A stretch of DNA of 64,000 bases from Ashinkailepas kermadecensis (GCA_034440615.1 JAOTOM010004744.1:62001-126000), one strand, 5' to 3'. Positions 44,419 to 56,139 are shown, numbered from the stretch's first letter. The notes: generated by a model not told the origin, from the letters alone. A program made the numbers and translations.

Positions 44419-44675
44419 CTGGAAGCCGAACACCCGGTCAAAACACGTCTGCCCGAGTCCGCACACCCCACTCAAACGGTCTGCCAGATCTCGCACGCCC
44501 CGATCGAATGGTCTGTCAGAACCTGCACATCCTGGCCAAATGGTCTGTCAGACCCTGCATGCCAGGTCAAACGGTCTGCGGGAACCCGCACACCGGGTCA
44601 AAGGGCCTGCCAGAACCCGCACACCCCGGTGAAACGGTCTGCCGGAACTCGCACACGCCGGTCAAGGCAAGCACT
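44419..44675 (-). repeat. 32-bp tandem repeat copying a ZNF598 acceptor
   Basis: Plus-strand units run CTGCC(A/C)GA..C.CGCACACC..G.TCAAACGGT, 30-33 bases each, seven copies beyond the true site. On the minus strand each reads like ACCGTTTGACC.GGTGTGCGG, GTTCTGGCAG. The authentic acceptor is TTTTGACCGGGTGTTCGG CTTCCAG. Nearly every unit ends in CAG after a partial pyrimidine stretch, giving a ladder of acceptor-like sites upstream of the exon. Confidence 0.85.
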
Positions 44676-44699
44676 CAGTGATTACACGTCACTGACAAA

Positions 44700-46260
44700 A
44701 CGGCAGTATAAATTATTCGTGAAATAGGGTGGAATATACCACTTTCTGAGCACTGAATGGACATCTTTTCCAAGGACGTATCGGCATCGTGCTTGTTGAT
44801 GTGTGCCTATGAGGTCTCTTTGACACGTTCCTAAGAGTATTTCGCGTATAAATAGCATACTTGTGCTCACCATTAAGGATTGATTACACAAGCATCTCGT
44901 GACACGATTCCAAACACAGAGATTATCTATGACGTGGTGTGTTAAACAATGCGATCTGTTGATAACATGGCATTGCAATCGTTATCGCCAACATAGGTAT
45001 CCATATATTAGGTATCTCCAAAATTAGACTAAAAAACGTGCACTGATGTGTACACTGTTGGCTCAAATGGAACTTGAAGGGCAAACGATATTTTAATTGA
45101 CACGCTTCCATGGCAGGTTTCTACATCCTACTGTACTAGTTTCGACATCTCACACCTAACGAAAAAACATTATTTTAACACTGCAAAACGGTCGAGCAAG
45201 TGCAAAGATTCGCATCAGCAACCGAGGAGCACGTGTAGGAGGTGCGCACACGGTTCATTTATCGTTTCTAACTGCATCCCGTTTACAAGCATCATGCTTA
45301 TGCTCACCATAACAGACCCGGTATCGAGATAACGAACATCCCGTATCGCAATTGTAAGTCAAGGGATTTCATATGAGGTGCTATGTTATGTTAGTTAGTT
45401 ATTTGGGCTTTAGGGCGCATCGACTTCATTGGTCATGTAGCGACCATGTGCTATGTTATACAATGCCAGTTTATAGCATAGGTGTTTGTATCGTTCATAG
45501 CGGTGTCCCCAACTTAGGTACCTCCCAAACACGCAAAGCAGGAACAGTGATATGTACACAATTGTCTCTAAACTGGGTATGCAGGACCTAACATATTTTC
45601 ATAACATTAGTTGCATGGCGATTTCGACATCCTACTGTACTCGTTTCGACCTCTCACACCTAACGAGGTATCAGTATGTTAACACTGTGCGCACATGTCA
45701 ACCGTACGACCCAGTCGCACACGAGTACTTGGCTGCACCAGCGAGTGCACAGCGAGGTCACGATGGCAACACAGTGATAAATTATTCGTGAAATAGGGCG
45801 GTATATACCACTTACTGAACGCTCAATCGACATCCCTCCCAAATAAGTATCGACATCGTGCCTTTCGGTGCGTGCCTGTGAGGTTGTCATGCCTCGTTTC
45901 TAATAGTATCCCGTTGATACGTATCATGCTTATGCTCACCATAACGGATCCGGGATTGTGATGATGAACAATTCCTAGTGAAATTCCAGGTGAAGGGATT
46001 ACCTATGAAGTACTATGGTATGCAATAAACGTTTATAGTATAGATGTTTGTATCGTAATCGTTGATGTCGATATCCCCAAATTAGTTACCTCTCAAACCA
46101 TGGAAAATGGGTAGTTATATGCATGCAATTGTCTCAAAACTGGGTTTCAAGGAGCAAAGTATTTTAAGCAGCATTATTTCCATGGCGATTTCGACATCCT
46201 CCCCTACTCGTTTCGACATCTCACACCTAACGACAAATCATTATTTTAACACTGTGGCAG
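44700..46260. repeat. Diverged 0.45-0.65-kb tandem repeats in the ZNF598 intron
   Basis: Three rounds of the same landmarks are visible. GTGCTCACCAT/ATGCTCACCATAAC lies at about 44,866, 45,300 and 45,935. TTTCGACATCTCACACCTAAC lies at about 45,137, 45,645 and 46,208. GTGAAATAGGG(T/C)GG.ATATACCACTT lies at about 44,720 and 45,788. No coding content. Confidence 0.8.
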
Positions 46261-46264
46261 CAGG

Positions 46265-46458
46265 TCAACTCCTGGGAGGTTGGTTGGTTGGTTATTGGTT
46301 GGTTATTGGTTTTACGACACGTCGACCGTTGAGCCATATAGCGTCGCCAATCTTTCACGCCGATTGGTCGCGGGCGAAGAGTAGTGACAGGTGAGACTCG
46401 AACCCACAATCTTTCGATTGTGAGACGAGCATCTTACCCCTAGACCAGTCGTGCCCTC
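46265..46458 (-). mobile_element. tRNA-derived SINE, minus strand
   Basis: On the minus strand: ACTGGTCTAGGGGTAAGATG (A box), then GATTGTGGGTTCGAGTCTC (B box), then the body CGCCCGCGACCAATCGGCGT and ATTGGCGACGCTATATGGCT, and a CCAATAACCAATCAACC-type tail. The tRNA head can form an anticodon arm around TCACAATC..., but the 3' acceptor stem is not restored, so this is a SINE and not a tRNA gene. A close relative is at 57,357. Confidence 0.85.
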
Positions 46459-46459
46459 A

Positions 46460-47124
46460 CTCCTGGGAGGCGACAGCACAGTGTTGCGGCCGCGTCTCAG
46501 GAGGCCCGTGTGGCCAAGTCAAGCCGTGCCATGCTCCCGTCCCCAGACTCACCATAGCACAACAGCAGCACTATGGCGAACAAGGCCCACTGAGTGACTG
46601 GTGTACAAGAAAATATGCCAGTGAATGGCACCTTCACAGAATGATCCGGTTGCATTACCAAGAAAAAGAACGTCGGAGCTTACTTAGCACAAAAATGCCT
46701 GCCCAGTGACCACCGTGTGCATGTTTTCAACATTGTCATGTCACTTTCAGTTAATAAAACTAAACGTCCATAAATTTATATAACTGCCTTGTGTGGGCTA
46801 TGGCCAACAGTTCTGATGAAGAACGGTGTAAATGCGTAACTGGACGACTGATGAAATAAAGGGGATACTAAAAGAAAAAAACTGGTTTCAGTCAAGCAAC
46901 GAATAAAAAGAACACTGAAGGTACCACACAGCTTTTTTAAATTTGCCAAGTGTCACTGAAAGGAAATTAGAATACTGAAAGCATCCATAACAGACGTTCT
47001 CCTTCCTGTGTGGGTAAAAATATCCAGTATCTGACAAGCATAGATCTAAACACCTCACAATCCAAACAAGATCCCACTGACCCACGTGCCGCTATCGCCA
47101 TCTACCGGCGCCGGATAGAAGTAC
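46460..47124. other. ZNF598 intron, no further feature
   Basis: AT-rich. AATAAA occurs at about 46,754 and 46,854, but no exon end is recognised. No repeat. Confidence 0.45.
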
Positions 47125-47240
47125 CGTTTCTCGCAGAACTCGCAGAGCGGGTGACCGCGATGGAAGTCGTCCGGGTCGCCCTTCCGACGATGCAATGCCA
47201 GCGTATCTCGGGTGTACAGTTTGCGCTCCGAGGTGAACAC
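47125..47240 (-). CDS. ZNF598: ZNF598 exon (LYTRDTLALHRRKGDPDD)
   Basis: Acceptor CTGTTGCCAG (above 47,240), donor CG|GTACTT (47,125). It reads VFTSERKLYTRDTLALHRRK, then GDPDDFHRGHPLCEFCEKR. ZNF598 carries a near-invariant (Y/F)xR..L..HRxxGDPDDxxHRGHPLCxFC block immediately after its first fingers, and this is an excellent match. The exon ends with CG of an Arg codon completed by the 44,418 exon. The donor GTACTT is weak. The RING domain and first finger, which should lie upstream on the minus strand (higher coordinates), were not found. They are either beyond the window or missed. Confidence 0.88.
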
Positions 47241-50200
47241 CTGGCAACAGTGTCGCACACGTGGTCGGACACGCATATAGCAAACAAAATCAAACTCCAT
47301 GCATTGCTGTCAAATTGTCCGCATCATCAACATCGCCTCATCATGTCCTTAATCATTTATTGGGGGAAGATATACTTGTGGATCCACCAGAAGACATTAG
47401 CTACTGAATTCAAAGTGACAGTGATAGACAAGATACATTCTTTGACAAAACCATCTAGTTGATCTTGGATATTTATGCGGATATGTGCACGAGTGGGTAC
47501 CTGCTAATGAAACACACTTAACAAGAACAAGACATAATGTCTAAAAACAGACACATTGGTAGATATGAGAGGAAGGACAAATCAGCAACAATATTTTGTA
47601 AATGTATTATAGCAACGAATTCCATGTAGTTGAAGCACTACATACATAACTTAATTGAAGGTACCGACTGTGCATTTTTCAGCTAAAATCTTTGTGAAAG
47701 AACAGTTGGATCATTGAACAAACAGGAACCATCGGTAAACTTGAGAACTTCACCATCTCAAATCCTGTGCTACCCTGTAACGCCAAAATGAGTCTCACAA
47801 AGTGGTTGACGAAGGGTGCATTTGGAGCTCGGATACTGTCAAAAATTGTCCGTGTCACATCAAACTTTTGGATCAGATCTGCCAATTCACCATTCAAACC
47901 TCACAGGAACTGGAAAAACATCCAGATCCTGCGAGAACAAAAATTCAGACGAAATCTGCAGGATCTGTGTGACGTTACTAGCATTAGCAGCAATTGTGGT
48001 GAACACGTTCATACAGCACACGCCATGTTGCTTTGAGCCATCAACGTCATGGTGCTTGATAATGGGGAGATGTAGGTATTTTCCAGTTCAAGTTTGGATG
48101 CATATGGTTGCGATATTTTTGAGCCCAGATAAATCAAAGGAACAAATTATTAGGCTACAATAAGCTGGTAACTATGCAAGAGCCAACATTACCAAGGTAC
48201 GAAACCAGGGGTTCCGACCCCTACAACCGACCCAAGATCTCCAGCCATGGTGTCATGGTCTTCTATATGTAGTTGTCATGGTACCTTGCAAAGACACCAC
48301 TCAGCCCCTTTCATCCAGCATTGAAACACACATTCATCAATCCGGGTAAGACAGCATCAAGGTTTCCTTTGTCGGAAATGTCGTACTCGGGAGTATACCT
48401 GACCACATCCAATAACCTCCCAGTGAACATGCTGACAGCGGTCCTCGGTCAGCTAGGGAGTGGAATGTCTGCCAATGCTGACATGCAACCGACACCCAGC
48501 CGACATGTAGCCGACGTCAGGCTGATGTTGGGGCGCTAGGGGCCCGCTATCGGCTAGGGAGTGAAATGTCGGACATCAGTCTGACGTCGGCTGGCCGCTA
48601 TTGATATCCTTAATTGAACCAAACATATGTGACAAATTGTATTCAATGTTGTTTAAAGTTCAAATAATTATACAGATTGCAGACATAGGCTATATCGACA
48701 TTGCTGACAGGGTTCAGGACTGTCCAATATCCACACCAGGAACCTGTTGCTGCACCAATTGCTGTACCAGCCACACCTCTGGCCTCCCACCCTGCCCAAA
48801 CAAGATCTTGTTGAAAGTGCCACACTGCAGTCTGGCTAATCATGAAAGGAATATTTATTGAATATGTTGTTTACATATGATAAGTTCTGAAGAATAATTT
48901 CCAAGAATGAAGAATATTAGCAAGATCTTAAAGCATATTCTACACATCTAATAAAACATCAGTAGATGTGATGCAATCAAGCATATGTACTTCAGTGCAC
49001 TTTCTTATCCAGGGCAAGCAATGTCTTGAACACAAAAGCAATTTCTTACACAGACCAGTAATGTTAATTTCTTACCAGACCAGTAATAAAATAAATGTAT
49101 CAATTTAACATCAAAATCACACATTTCAATATGCAAATGGTGCATATGGAACCAGCATGCTAAGCACACACCAAGCATGTGGAGTTATCTAAAATGAGAT
49201 GTAAATCCAATACAATCCATCCAACAAAAATGCAAGCATTTGTCCTGTTCAAACATTCATACCACATGTATGGTGCATAAACAACAAAGTTACACCATAC
49301 TTATGGTGCATCAACATTGGTGGGTGTATTTGTGAATATTCCAATATTAGGTAGCCTTCTTTCTACTAATAAACAGGTGGAAACATACCTACCTACCTAC
49401 CCACTTCTTTAATAATAATTGAACCTCTATATATCAACAAGAAAGCGGTGTTTGTTGTCTGAGCTGCGGCATAAACGTAACTGTTCTTCCCAACACATCC
49501 TGTTCGTGAGCCTGCCCTCTCTCCTGCCAGCATTTCTGCTGAACGTCACACACGAGGTGAGGTCAGCATCGACGTCACGGATTCTATCCAGTTTCTAGTA
49601 CGACCCCTTCGCAGGGGTGCTGCAGGTTCGGCACGGTTGGTCCTGTTAGACGCAATTTTGGTGGTAGCAAGGCCGGTGGTAGGGTGCCGACGACATTTTG
49701 GAAAGAGAGTGCACTGGCTCAATTTGATTCCAAATTCCATTTTTGATGTGCGGGATCATTCGCGAAAACGGTGATCGCCTGAATGCAGCTGCCGGCCGCC
49801 AATGTGAGTACCTAGTGCCTAGATTCCAGTTCCTGCCAGCCTACCTAAATTGTACGGTAGTCATGAACATGAATTTCTAGGTGGGTTCCAATCACGATGC
49901 CTTGGGAACAATTTTCGGTTTTATTGTGCTTTAAAGTGGTAATTAGAACAGTTTTACACATTTGCCTCCATAAAGCTTTTGGTCAGGTTAGTTTACTTGG
50001 TATTATTGTCTTAAACGATGTTTAACAAAAAATATTTTGGGGCAATTTTTCTTCCGAATACCATGTCCATGAAGATGAATAGGATGGAAAGACCACTTAT
50101 TTTCTGTGCAAATGCCTTTTTTTAAAATCCAACTTATGAAACTTAAACTTACCTACCCTAACCTAACCAAACTAAACCAAACCTTACCTATTTGTGTTAT

Positions 50201-50655
50201 GGAGGCAAATGTGTGTAAACATTCTTTGGTAAATCTGGAGGTCAAGGTAAATTTGATTTTTTGTCATCATTTTTCACTGCAAATGATTACTTTTAAGTCA
50301 ATGGTGGTGATACAATTGATGTCATAGGCACAAGTAACCGGTAATCTTCAAGTATTACTCCTCACGCTTTCTTTATATCAACAATGCATCCGAGTCACCG
50401 TCAGCTGACTGCCAGTCAGCTGTTGGTGACTTCACTCAAACGTACAGAAACAACACTTCCATATAACTGCACTGAATGGCCCCAGTGTCACCAGGAATAT
50501 TTATAAGTGGTAAAACCTAACCTAACCTAACAATAACCAAACTTAACCTAACAATAACCAAACATAACATAACCTAACCCTTATAAATATTCCTGGTGAT
50601 GCCCTTCGTTCATTCAGTGCACCCAACTGGGGGTGTCTCGATACGTTTGAGCAAC
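47241..50655. other. Long stretch without a supported gene
   Basis: Low-repeat AT-rich DNA. A 72-codon minus frame (47,679-47,897) reading MNGELADLIQKFDVTRTIFD has protein-like composition and an antisense plus frame, and I cannot assign it. At 48,430-48,600 CTAGGGAGTG(G/A)AATGTC and related GACGTCGG words are repeated. CTACC repeats occur at about 49,388-49,405 and CCTAACCTAA tracts at 50,515-50,580. No exon, RNA gene or element boundary is supported. Confidence 0.4.
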
Positions 50656-50659
50656 GTCA

Positions 50660-51130
50660 CCAACAGCTAAGTTCTACTTTATGTCGTTCTGAATTTATGA
50701 AAACCCTATACATTACTCATGTCAGGCCTCTTTTGGAGTTTGCATCATGTGTGTGGAATACAGGTTACATAGGTGATTTGAGGTGACTAGAATCAGTACA
50801 GAGAAGGTGGACACAAAACAGAGGGGATGGAAGGTCTGGATTATGGTGCCAGATCACGGAAACTAGGTCTGTACTCGGTGAAAGGTAGATTGATTCGAGC
50901 AGATATCATATGTTGGAAGATTTTTCATGGTCATACTGTCATTAAGATCAGACATGTTTGTGCTGGCACCATTGGTGAACACACGTGGACACTCACTGAA
51001 ATTGGCTCACAGGCGTGCATCAGTAGATTGTAGGAAGATATTTTTTAGCCTGATTTCCTGATATAGTAACCTTAAAGGACCTGGGTGCATTTAAAGCTGC
51101 ATTGCACTCAAATATCTGCACATTGTTGCA
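50660..51130 (+). pseudogene. LINE reverse-transcriptase C-terminal fragment
   Basis: A plus frame reads CRSEFMKTLYITHVRPLLEF, ASCVWNTGYIGDLR, then a stop. In another frame it continues GLDYGARSRKLGLYSVKGRL, IRADIICWKIFHGHTVI. The sequence of the type LYxxxVRPxLEYAxxVWxP...LE.VQRR.T..I.G...L.Y..RL..L.L.S...RR.R.D.I..WKI..G is the end of a CR1/Jockey-like RT domain and its tail. At least two frame breaks. No full element or matching ORF1 is attached, although a LINE ORF1 lies 0.9 kb downstream. Confidence 0.7.
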
Positions 51131-51850
51131 TGAATATATTGAATAGATTAACCATCATAATATATTAATCAAACATGACGAGTAGCTTAACTTCTCTATA
51201 TTCAGAATATAGAGATCTCTATATATCTACATTCAATCTCTGTATTTAATCTCTATACTCAATCTCTGTATTCAATCTCTGTATTTAATCTCTATATTTT
51301 CTTTTTCAGAAATCTTGACTGACAGCAAAATATTAGCAGAATGTAGTGGCTACTCTAAGCATACAAATTCTGCTTAAGGTACACTTTCCAGTTCCTGTGT
51401 CTTGCCCCGACTATCTGATAACAATATTTTCCTTAATCTAGGGGACTGGCGTACCTGCAGATACGGGCTCCCCCCATCAGGCACAGAACTCATCTCTGGG
51501 TGAGTGATGCTTGAGTATATGGGGAGCCAACCAGGTGAGAGAATCAGGTGAGAGCTGACTGACAGTCAGCTGACGATGGCTGGGATACATTGTTGAGTTA
51601 AAGTAAGTCTGAGGGGTAATACTTGAAGAATACCCAAGTAACCTAACCAAACCTAACCAAGACTAAGATAATGTAGCATAATATATAAAATGTATCGTAG
51701 CATAATGTAATCTAACCTAACCGGAAAACTAGAATCCTCCGAAGCAAATTTTTCGGCCATGTCAAATATTTGCGACATCGTATAGTCAACTTTAGTAACA
51801 ATACCTACTAAACTTCCAGAAATTTAGTATATATTTTTACTAAACACACT
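51131..51850. other. AT-rich spacer with short TCTCTGTATT repeats
   Basis: TCAATCTCTGTATT/TTAATCTCTATA units of 15-16 bases lie at about 51,205-51,300. No gene. Confidence 0.6.
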
Positions 51851-51858
51851 TCCCCTCT

Positions 51859-53071
51859 TTGGGGGAAAGAGGGGAAGTGTGGGGAAGGGAAGTCCCCCCC
51901 GTTGGGCCCCTCCGTGGTGGGGCGCCCGAGGAGCCGAAACAAAACATACAACACATGGCAACCATTATACAAAACAACACCCCTGGTCTCTCCCGTGGAG
52001 ACCAGACAAAACACTATTCTACCCCATGTGTACTTATCTTTCGAGGAAAATCGATATGTCTCGCCTCATTATCACCCTTTCAGAGGCGAGACGGGTGTGA
52101 CCGGTTTGGAAAAATTGTACGCTGCGAAAAATTGAAGGATGGCGCCTTGGAGGTAGAATTTGCAAGGGCAGGAGAGGCAGAGAGCGCATTAAAAATGTCC
52201 GAGTTTAGATACAGCGTCCGGAAAAATCAAAGTAGATTCGACGAGATTATTCCAATCACCATTGAACCCCACAGAACAAAAAAAAAGTTCACGAGGTATT
52301 ATCAACTGCTTTGACTTGAGGGAAGTGCCGGGGGAGGAGATTGTGGATGGCTTGTCGGAGTTTGGAGTGACTGAGGCAAGGAAGATGAAAGCAAGGAGAG
52401 GCTCTGAAATGATCACAACAAACAACGTGATTTTAACATTTAACACCACAGACATTCCCCCTGAAATACGTATAGGTTACGTCCGTGTAAAAGTCCGTGT
52501 GTTTCTCCCGAATCCCATGAGATGTTTCAAGTGCCAAAAGTTCGGTCATACCAACAAATTCTGCCGGAATCGCCCTGCGTGTGCCAACTGCGCCTCGCAC
52601 GAACATGCCAGCGAAAACTGCACCTCGGAGACCCCCTATTGTGCGAACTGTGGCGCAGGTCAGGATCCGCATACTTCTTTCGACCGAACTTGTCCGACTT
52701 ACATCAGAGAGAAAGAAATAATTTATATCAAACATACACAAAAAGTATCGTTTCGGGAAGCAAGAGATCATTACGAACAGACTCATCCTAAAATATCTTA
52801 CGCATCCAAAGTTAAAAATAGCATGTATGTATCACAACACGCACAGCTCGACAGGGCCTCTGAGCTGATCGCACAATTAACAGCCCTCCTTCGCTCCTTT
52901 GGAGCTCCCCCTGCGTCGCAAGCTAGTCAAGGCCACCCAAGCCAATGCGACACTGATGCGACCGAGGTTCCACCGTCCACGAGTGACGCCGTTCCACCAC
53001 CAGAGCCCCCCCCGACCAACACCCGAGGGTGGGGCGTGGACGCTTGTCCAACGGTCAAAGAGCGCGCGTAG
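51859..53071 (+). mobile_element. LINE ORF1 with zinc knuckles, frameshifted and lacking ORF2
   Basis: The first part (51,859-52,290) contains RRDGCDRFGKIVRCEKLKDG and ALEVEFARAGEAESALKMSE. The frame then changes at an A9 run (52,279-52,287) and continues GIINCFDLREVPGEEIVDGL, VILTFNTTDIPPEIRIGYVR, and knuckles CFKCQKFGHTNKFC, CANCASHEHASENC and CANCGAGQDPH...C. This is the gag-like RNA-binding ORF1 of Jockey/CR1-type LINEs, ending in a Pro-rich tail at 53,071. No endonuclease or RT follows. Three knuckles are intact. The A9 slip could be a sequencing error, a real mutation or a programmed shift. LINEs usually lose their 5' end, so an ORF1-only copy implies a later deletion. Confidence 0.75.
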
Positions 53072-53074
53072 CCA

Positions 53075-53372
53075 TAGCTGTGCAGCCAATGTATCCTATG
53101 CAGCATATTTGTGCCTACCTATACCGGCCATACCGGGCATGCAACCATGTAGCCGTGAATCTTATGCAGCAAGGTAGCCATGCTGCGTAGCAGCAAAGGT
53201 TGCTGTATGGCAGAATAGGGCATGCTGCACGAAGAACGCAAAATATTGATGGCTACATGGCTGCATGGCTACCTTGCTGCAAAAGTGGTTACATTGCTGC
53301 AAAAGCCCATGTTAGAGGCAGCAACGTAGCCATGGGTACACTGTCCGGTATGGACGTGTAGCATGGACACTC
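53075..53372. repeat. GTAGCCATG/GCAGCA degenerate repeats
   Basis: TATGCAGCA, GTAGCCATG, TGGCTACCTTGCTGC and close variants recur at irregular 20-40 base spacing in both orientations, between the LINE and the first recombinase copy. No gene. Confidence 0.6.
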
Positions 53373-53374
53373 AC

Positions 53375-53929
53375 CCGCCCGCAGTCGGCTGCCCCGGCAA
53401 GGAGCACCTCAGCACTGGGCGCTCCAGCTCTATGGCGCAGCAGGCGCTCCCATTGTGCCGACGTGACTGGCACCTCTAGTGTGCTGCTGCCGGCCGTTTT
53501 GTGTTCAAAATTCCGGATTAGGTAGGTTGCTCTTCCGGCAATTTACACCACCTGTGAATCATAATACAAATCAACATTACTGCTCAGCATGGATATGCGG
53601 ACAGCGGGGAATGCAGCAACATCGAACACTGGGGGAACAAGAATCACCACATTGCATGTAAGTGGAAACTCACTCTGGCGTCGACAACATGTCGCACCTC
53701 GATGCCCGTCACTGGCTAGGCCAGCCGGCACATGCCACGAGTAGGACGGTCATGAGGCCGTCCCTGGCCTCGCATGCCAGTGCCGGCACAACCGGCACAT
53801 CGGGGTCGGGCCCCGCCACCAGTTGGCTGACGTACGCACTCTGCCAGCAGAAGATTGACATGTTAGACACAGAAATACTAAATAGCAGGTATTCAAACAC
53901 ACAGTGAACCCGGACAGAACAACAAGCAT

Positions 53930-54020
<91 letters not shown>

Positions 54021-54558
54021 CACATTCTATACATGCCGGCACACTTACATCGAGGAACTTCTTATGCAGTTCAAGTGGGACGATTATCTAAACTTGGCCT
54101 TCGAGATTTCTCCTCTCCCACGGCTGGGCTTGCAGGGCCTCAGCCCAGCCGGCCAGCCTCTTGTGGATGGTCTGAAAATGCACAATGCTAAGAACCACAG
54201 GATAATAAATAAACCACCCACAAACATGCAAGCACACCATTCCAAAACGGCAGAGAAGAAATCGCAGGACAGCAGCAGCAAGCGCTATGACAATTACACT
54301 CATCGCCATGTGCGGGATCCAGGCGGTGATGCCTAGCGTCGTCGCATCGACGGAGAGGTAATCCATATAACGTCTCACTCGGCCTATGTTCGCCTTGAGT
54401 GTGCCGCTCGTCCTTTGCCGGTTCACCATCTGGCATTGGAGCCAGCCGTCCTGCCGCTCCATGTCCAGTTCTGGTCCGGTGAGGGCCTCCAGGAGCCTCG
54501 CGTTCGTCATTAGAGCCGAGTCCTGGTCCGGCAGCAACTCCGGAACGATGAGGCGTAT
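53375..54558 (-). pseudogene. Tyrosine-recombinase-like gene, copy 1, middle exons
   Basis: Minus-strand exons in order: 54,304-54,558 (IRLIVPELLPDQDSALMTNA, RLLEALTG..., QRTSGTLKANIGRVRRYMDY); 54,049-54,187 (IVHFQTIHKRLAGWAEALQA); 53,674-53,840 (DVPVVPALACEARDGLMTVL, LVACAGWPS); 53,375 to about 53,500 (SSTLEVPVTSAQWERLLRH). The SIGRVRRYMDYLS helix resembles a core-binding domain, and ACAG(R)PSxVTGIEV resembles the first catalytic-Arg helix of tyrosine recombinases. Damage: Arg to Trp in ACAGWPS, a 1-base deletion just after it, and the donor of the first exon changed from GT to AT. The C-terminal exons are missing, cut off beside the LINE. Copy 2 supplies the homologous intact splice sites. 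Confidence 0.6.
53938..54017. repeat. (CA)n microsatellite
   Basis: About 38 CA dinucleotides, inside an intron of recombinase copy 1. Confidence 0.97.
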
Positions 54559-55139
54559 CTGTGAATGGGCGTATACATATTAACAATCCGACACCAAGCG
54601 ACACAGCTGAAACGGCACGCACATCAGACACGTCTTGCGATGATAGTGACAGTACAGTGAAGAAGGAATAAACAAAATACCCGGATTCGTTGACACCGTT
54701 AGGCTTCCTCCGGGGTTAAAGGTCAGCTGGGAGACAGAGACAAGTTGGGGATTAGGAACAGCAAGCAGCGAGCGACACAGCTGACATGGTACAAACACCT
54801 GACACGTGTTGCGCGGCGATAGTCACAGCACAGTGAAGAATATGTAAAGAAATAAAAAAAAACGCCCGTATTAGTTGGCACCGTTAGGTTTCCTTCGGAG
54901 TTAAAAGTTAGTTGGGATACAGAGACGAGATGCTTTAGACTGCTCGTCTAGGGTGCCTGGAGCTCTTCGAGTCTTCACTTCTTCTGCCGCTACAGGTTTG
55001 TCTTCTTTCCAAACCTTGGACTTGTCTCCTGGAGCTCTTCGAGTCTTCGCTTGGTGAGAATAACTCTGCAAATACCTGTGTCCGATCTGATTATGGTGCA
55101 CACTCATGCGACATGCGCCAGGTTGACGACGACGGCCGG

Positions 55140-55442
55140 GCACTGGTCCGGGCCGTCGCGCCGAAGGGGCACCTCCACCGGGTCCTCTGGCGCAGCGGTG
55201 GCTGGGCGCCACCTTCTGCCTCCTGGCGCTGAGCACTCTGCAGGCGCATCGCCTCCTGGAGCGCAACATTCGCCAGCGCCGGGTGACATCCTCGGATGTG
55301 CCGGACCAGGTCAACATACTGGGTACCGCGGCATATGCCCAGAAAGCAGGCGTACCGCTTGCGCCTGGCGGCCGGCGACTTCTCCCCGGCGCCGGCTCGC
55401 CGACCACGGCGCCGCGGTCTGCGGCCTTCCGGTGCGGAGACA
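55140..55442 (-). pseudogene. Zinc-finger-like exon of recombinase copy 1
   Basis: Acceptor TTTGTTTCAG above 55,442. A minus frame reads RRKRYACFLGICRGTQYVDL, VRHIRGCHPALANVALQEAM. CxxxxC...HxxxCH has the spacing of a C2H2-like finger. The homologous exon of copy 2 is at 60,480-60,789. The two differ in the middle but share CFLG(I/L)CRGT(Q/K)YVDLVRHIR. The donor end is unclear: here the exon joins directly to intron sequence that in copy 2 lies after a different exon (59,270-59,408), so that exon seems to be deleted from copy 1. Confidence 0.55.
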
Positions 55443-55729
55443 CTGAAACAAAGTGAAGCAGCACGTTTTCAGGAGAATAAGTGCATGCTACATGAACATG
55501 CATGATGCATAGACATGCATGGTACAGGAGCATACATGATATATGGGCACACATACACACACACAAACATGAACTGTATGAACATACACAGGATACCACA
55601 GGATAGCATACAGGATGCATGCAATACATAATATATGAACATACACTGATGACATGAGCATACATGACGCATGGCACATACATACACACATCCATGCATA
55701 GCATACAAAATCTCTAACTGACTACTAAC

Positions 55730-56012
55730 CTGGGCTTGGAGACGGGCGGCGGCGCGGTGACGGCAGCCACTCGTCGTGGTCGACGGCGGCCACCTCGTCC
55801 GGACTGTCATAGGTCATGAACATGTCCGGCGATGTTGGCCTGGGCTCGGGCTCAGACTCCGCCTCGGGCTCGAGCATGAGCCTCTTCTTTTTCTGGCGGT
55901 ACTCCTCCGGCTCGGGCTCCGGCTTGGGCTCGGGCTCGGGCTGAGGCTCATACTCGGGCTCGAGCATGAGCCTCTTCTTCTTCTGGCGGTGCTCCTCCGG
56001 CTCGGGCTCCGG
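55730..56012 (-). CDS. Acidic Glu-Pro repeat exon upstream of recombinase copy 1
   Basis: Acceptor CTTAAGCAG (above 56,012), donor AAGCCCAG|GTTAGT (55,730). An open minus frame has alternating Glu-Pro stretches and two copies of a EEYRQKKKRLMLEPE block about 105 bases apart, then SPDMFMTYDSPDEVAAVDHD and EWLPSPRRRPSPS. Its position suits an N-terminal exon of the recombinase-like gene, but no matching exon was found for copy 2, so the link is inferred. Low-complexity charged sequence gives no functional hint. Confidence 0.4.
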
Positions 56013-56139
56013 CTGCTTAAGCGATTACCAATTTGTATGGTTACATTCGCTGCTTAAGGCTACACTACTGCCTGAGCCGTATCGCATGTCGGCGGCATCA
56101 GACTTGGTGGAACGTGGCCAGCCAGGAGCCGACCGACAC

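Noticed and set aside
53709..54034. Cys/Val-rich minus frames over the (CA)n tract
   Set aside because: Translation of a dinucleotide repeat inside an intron.
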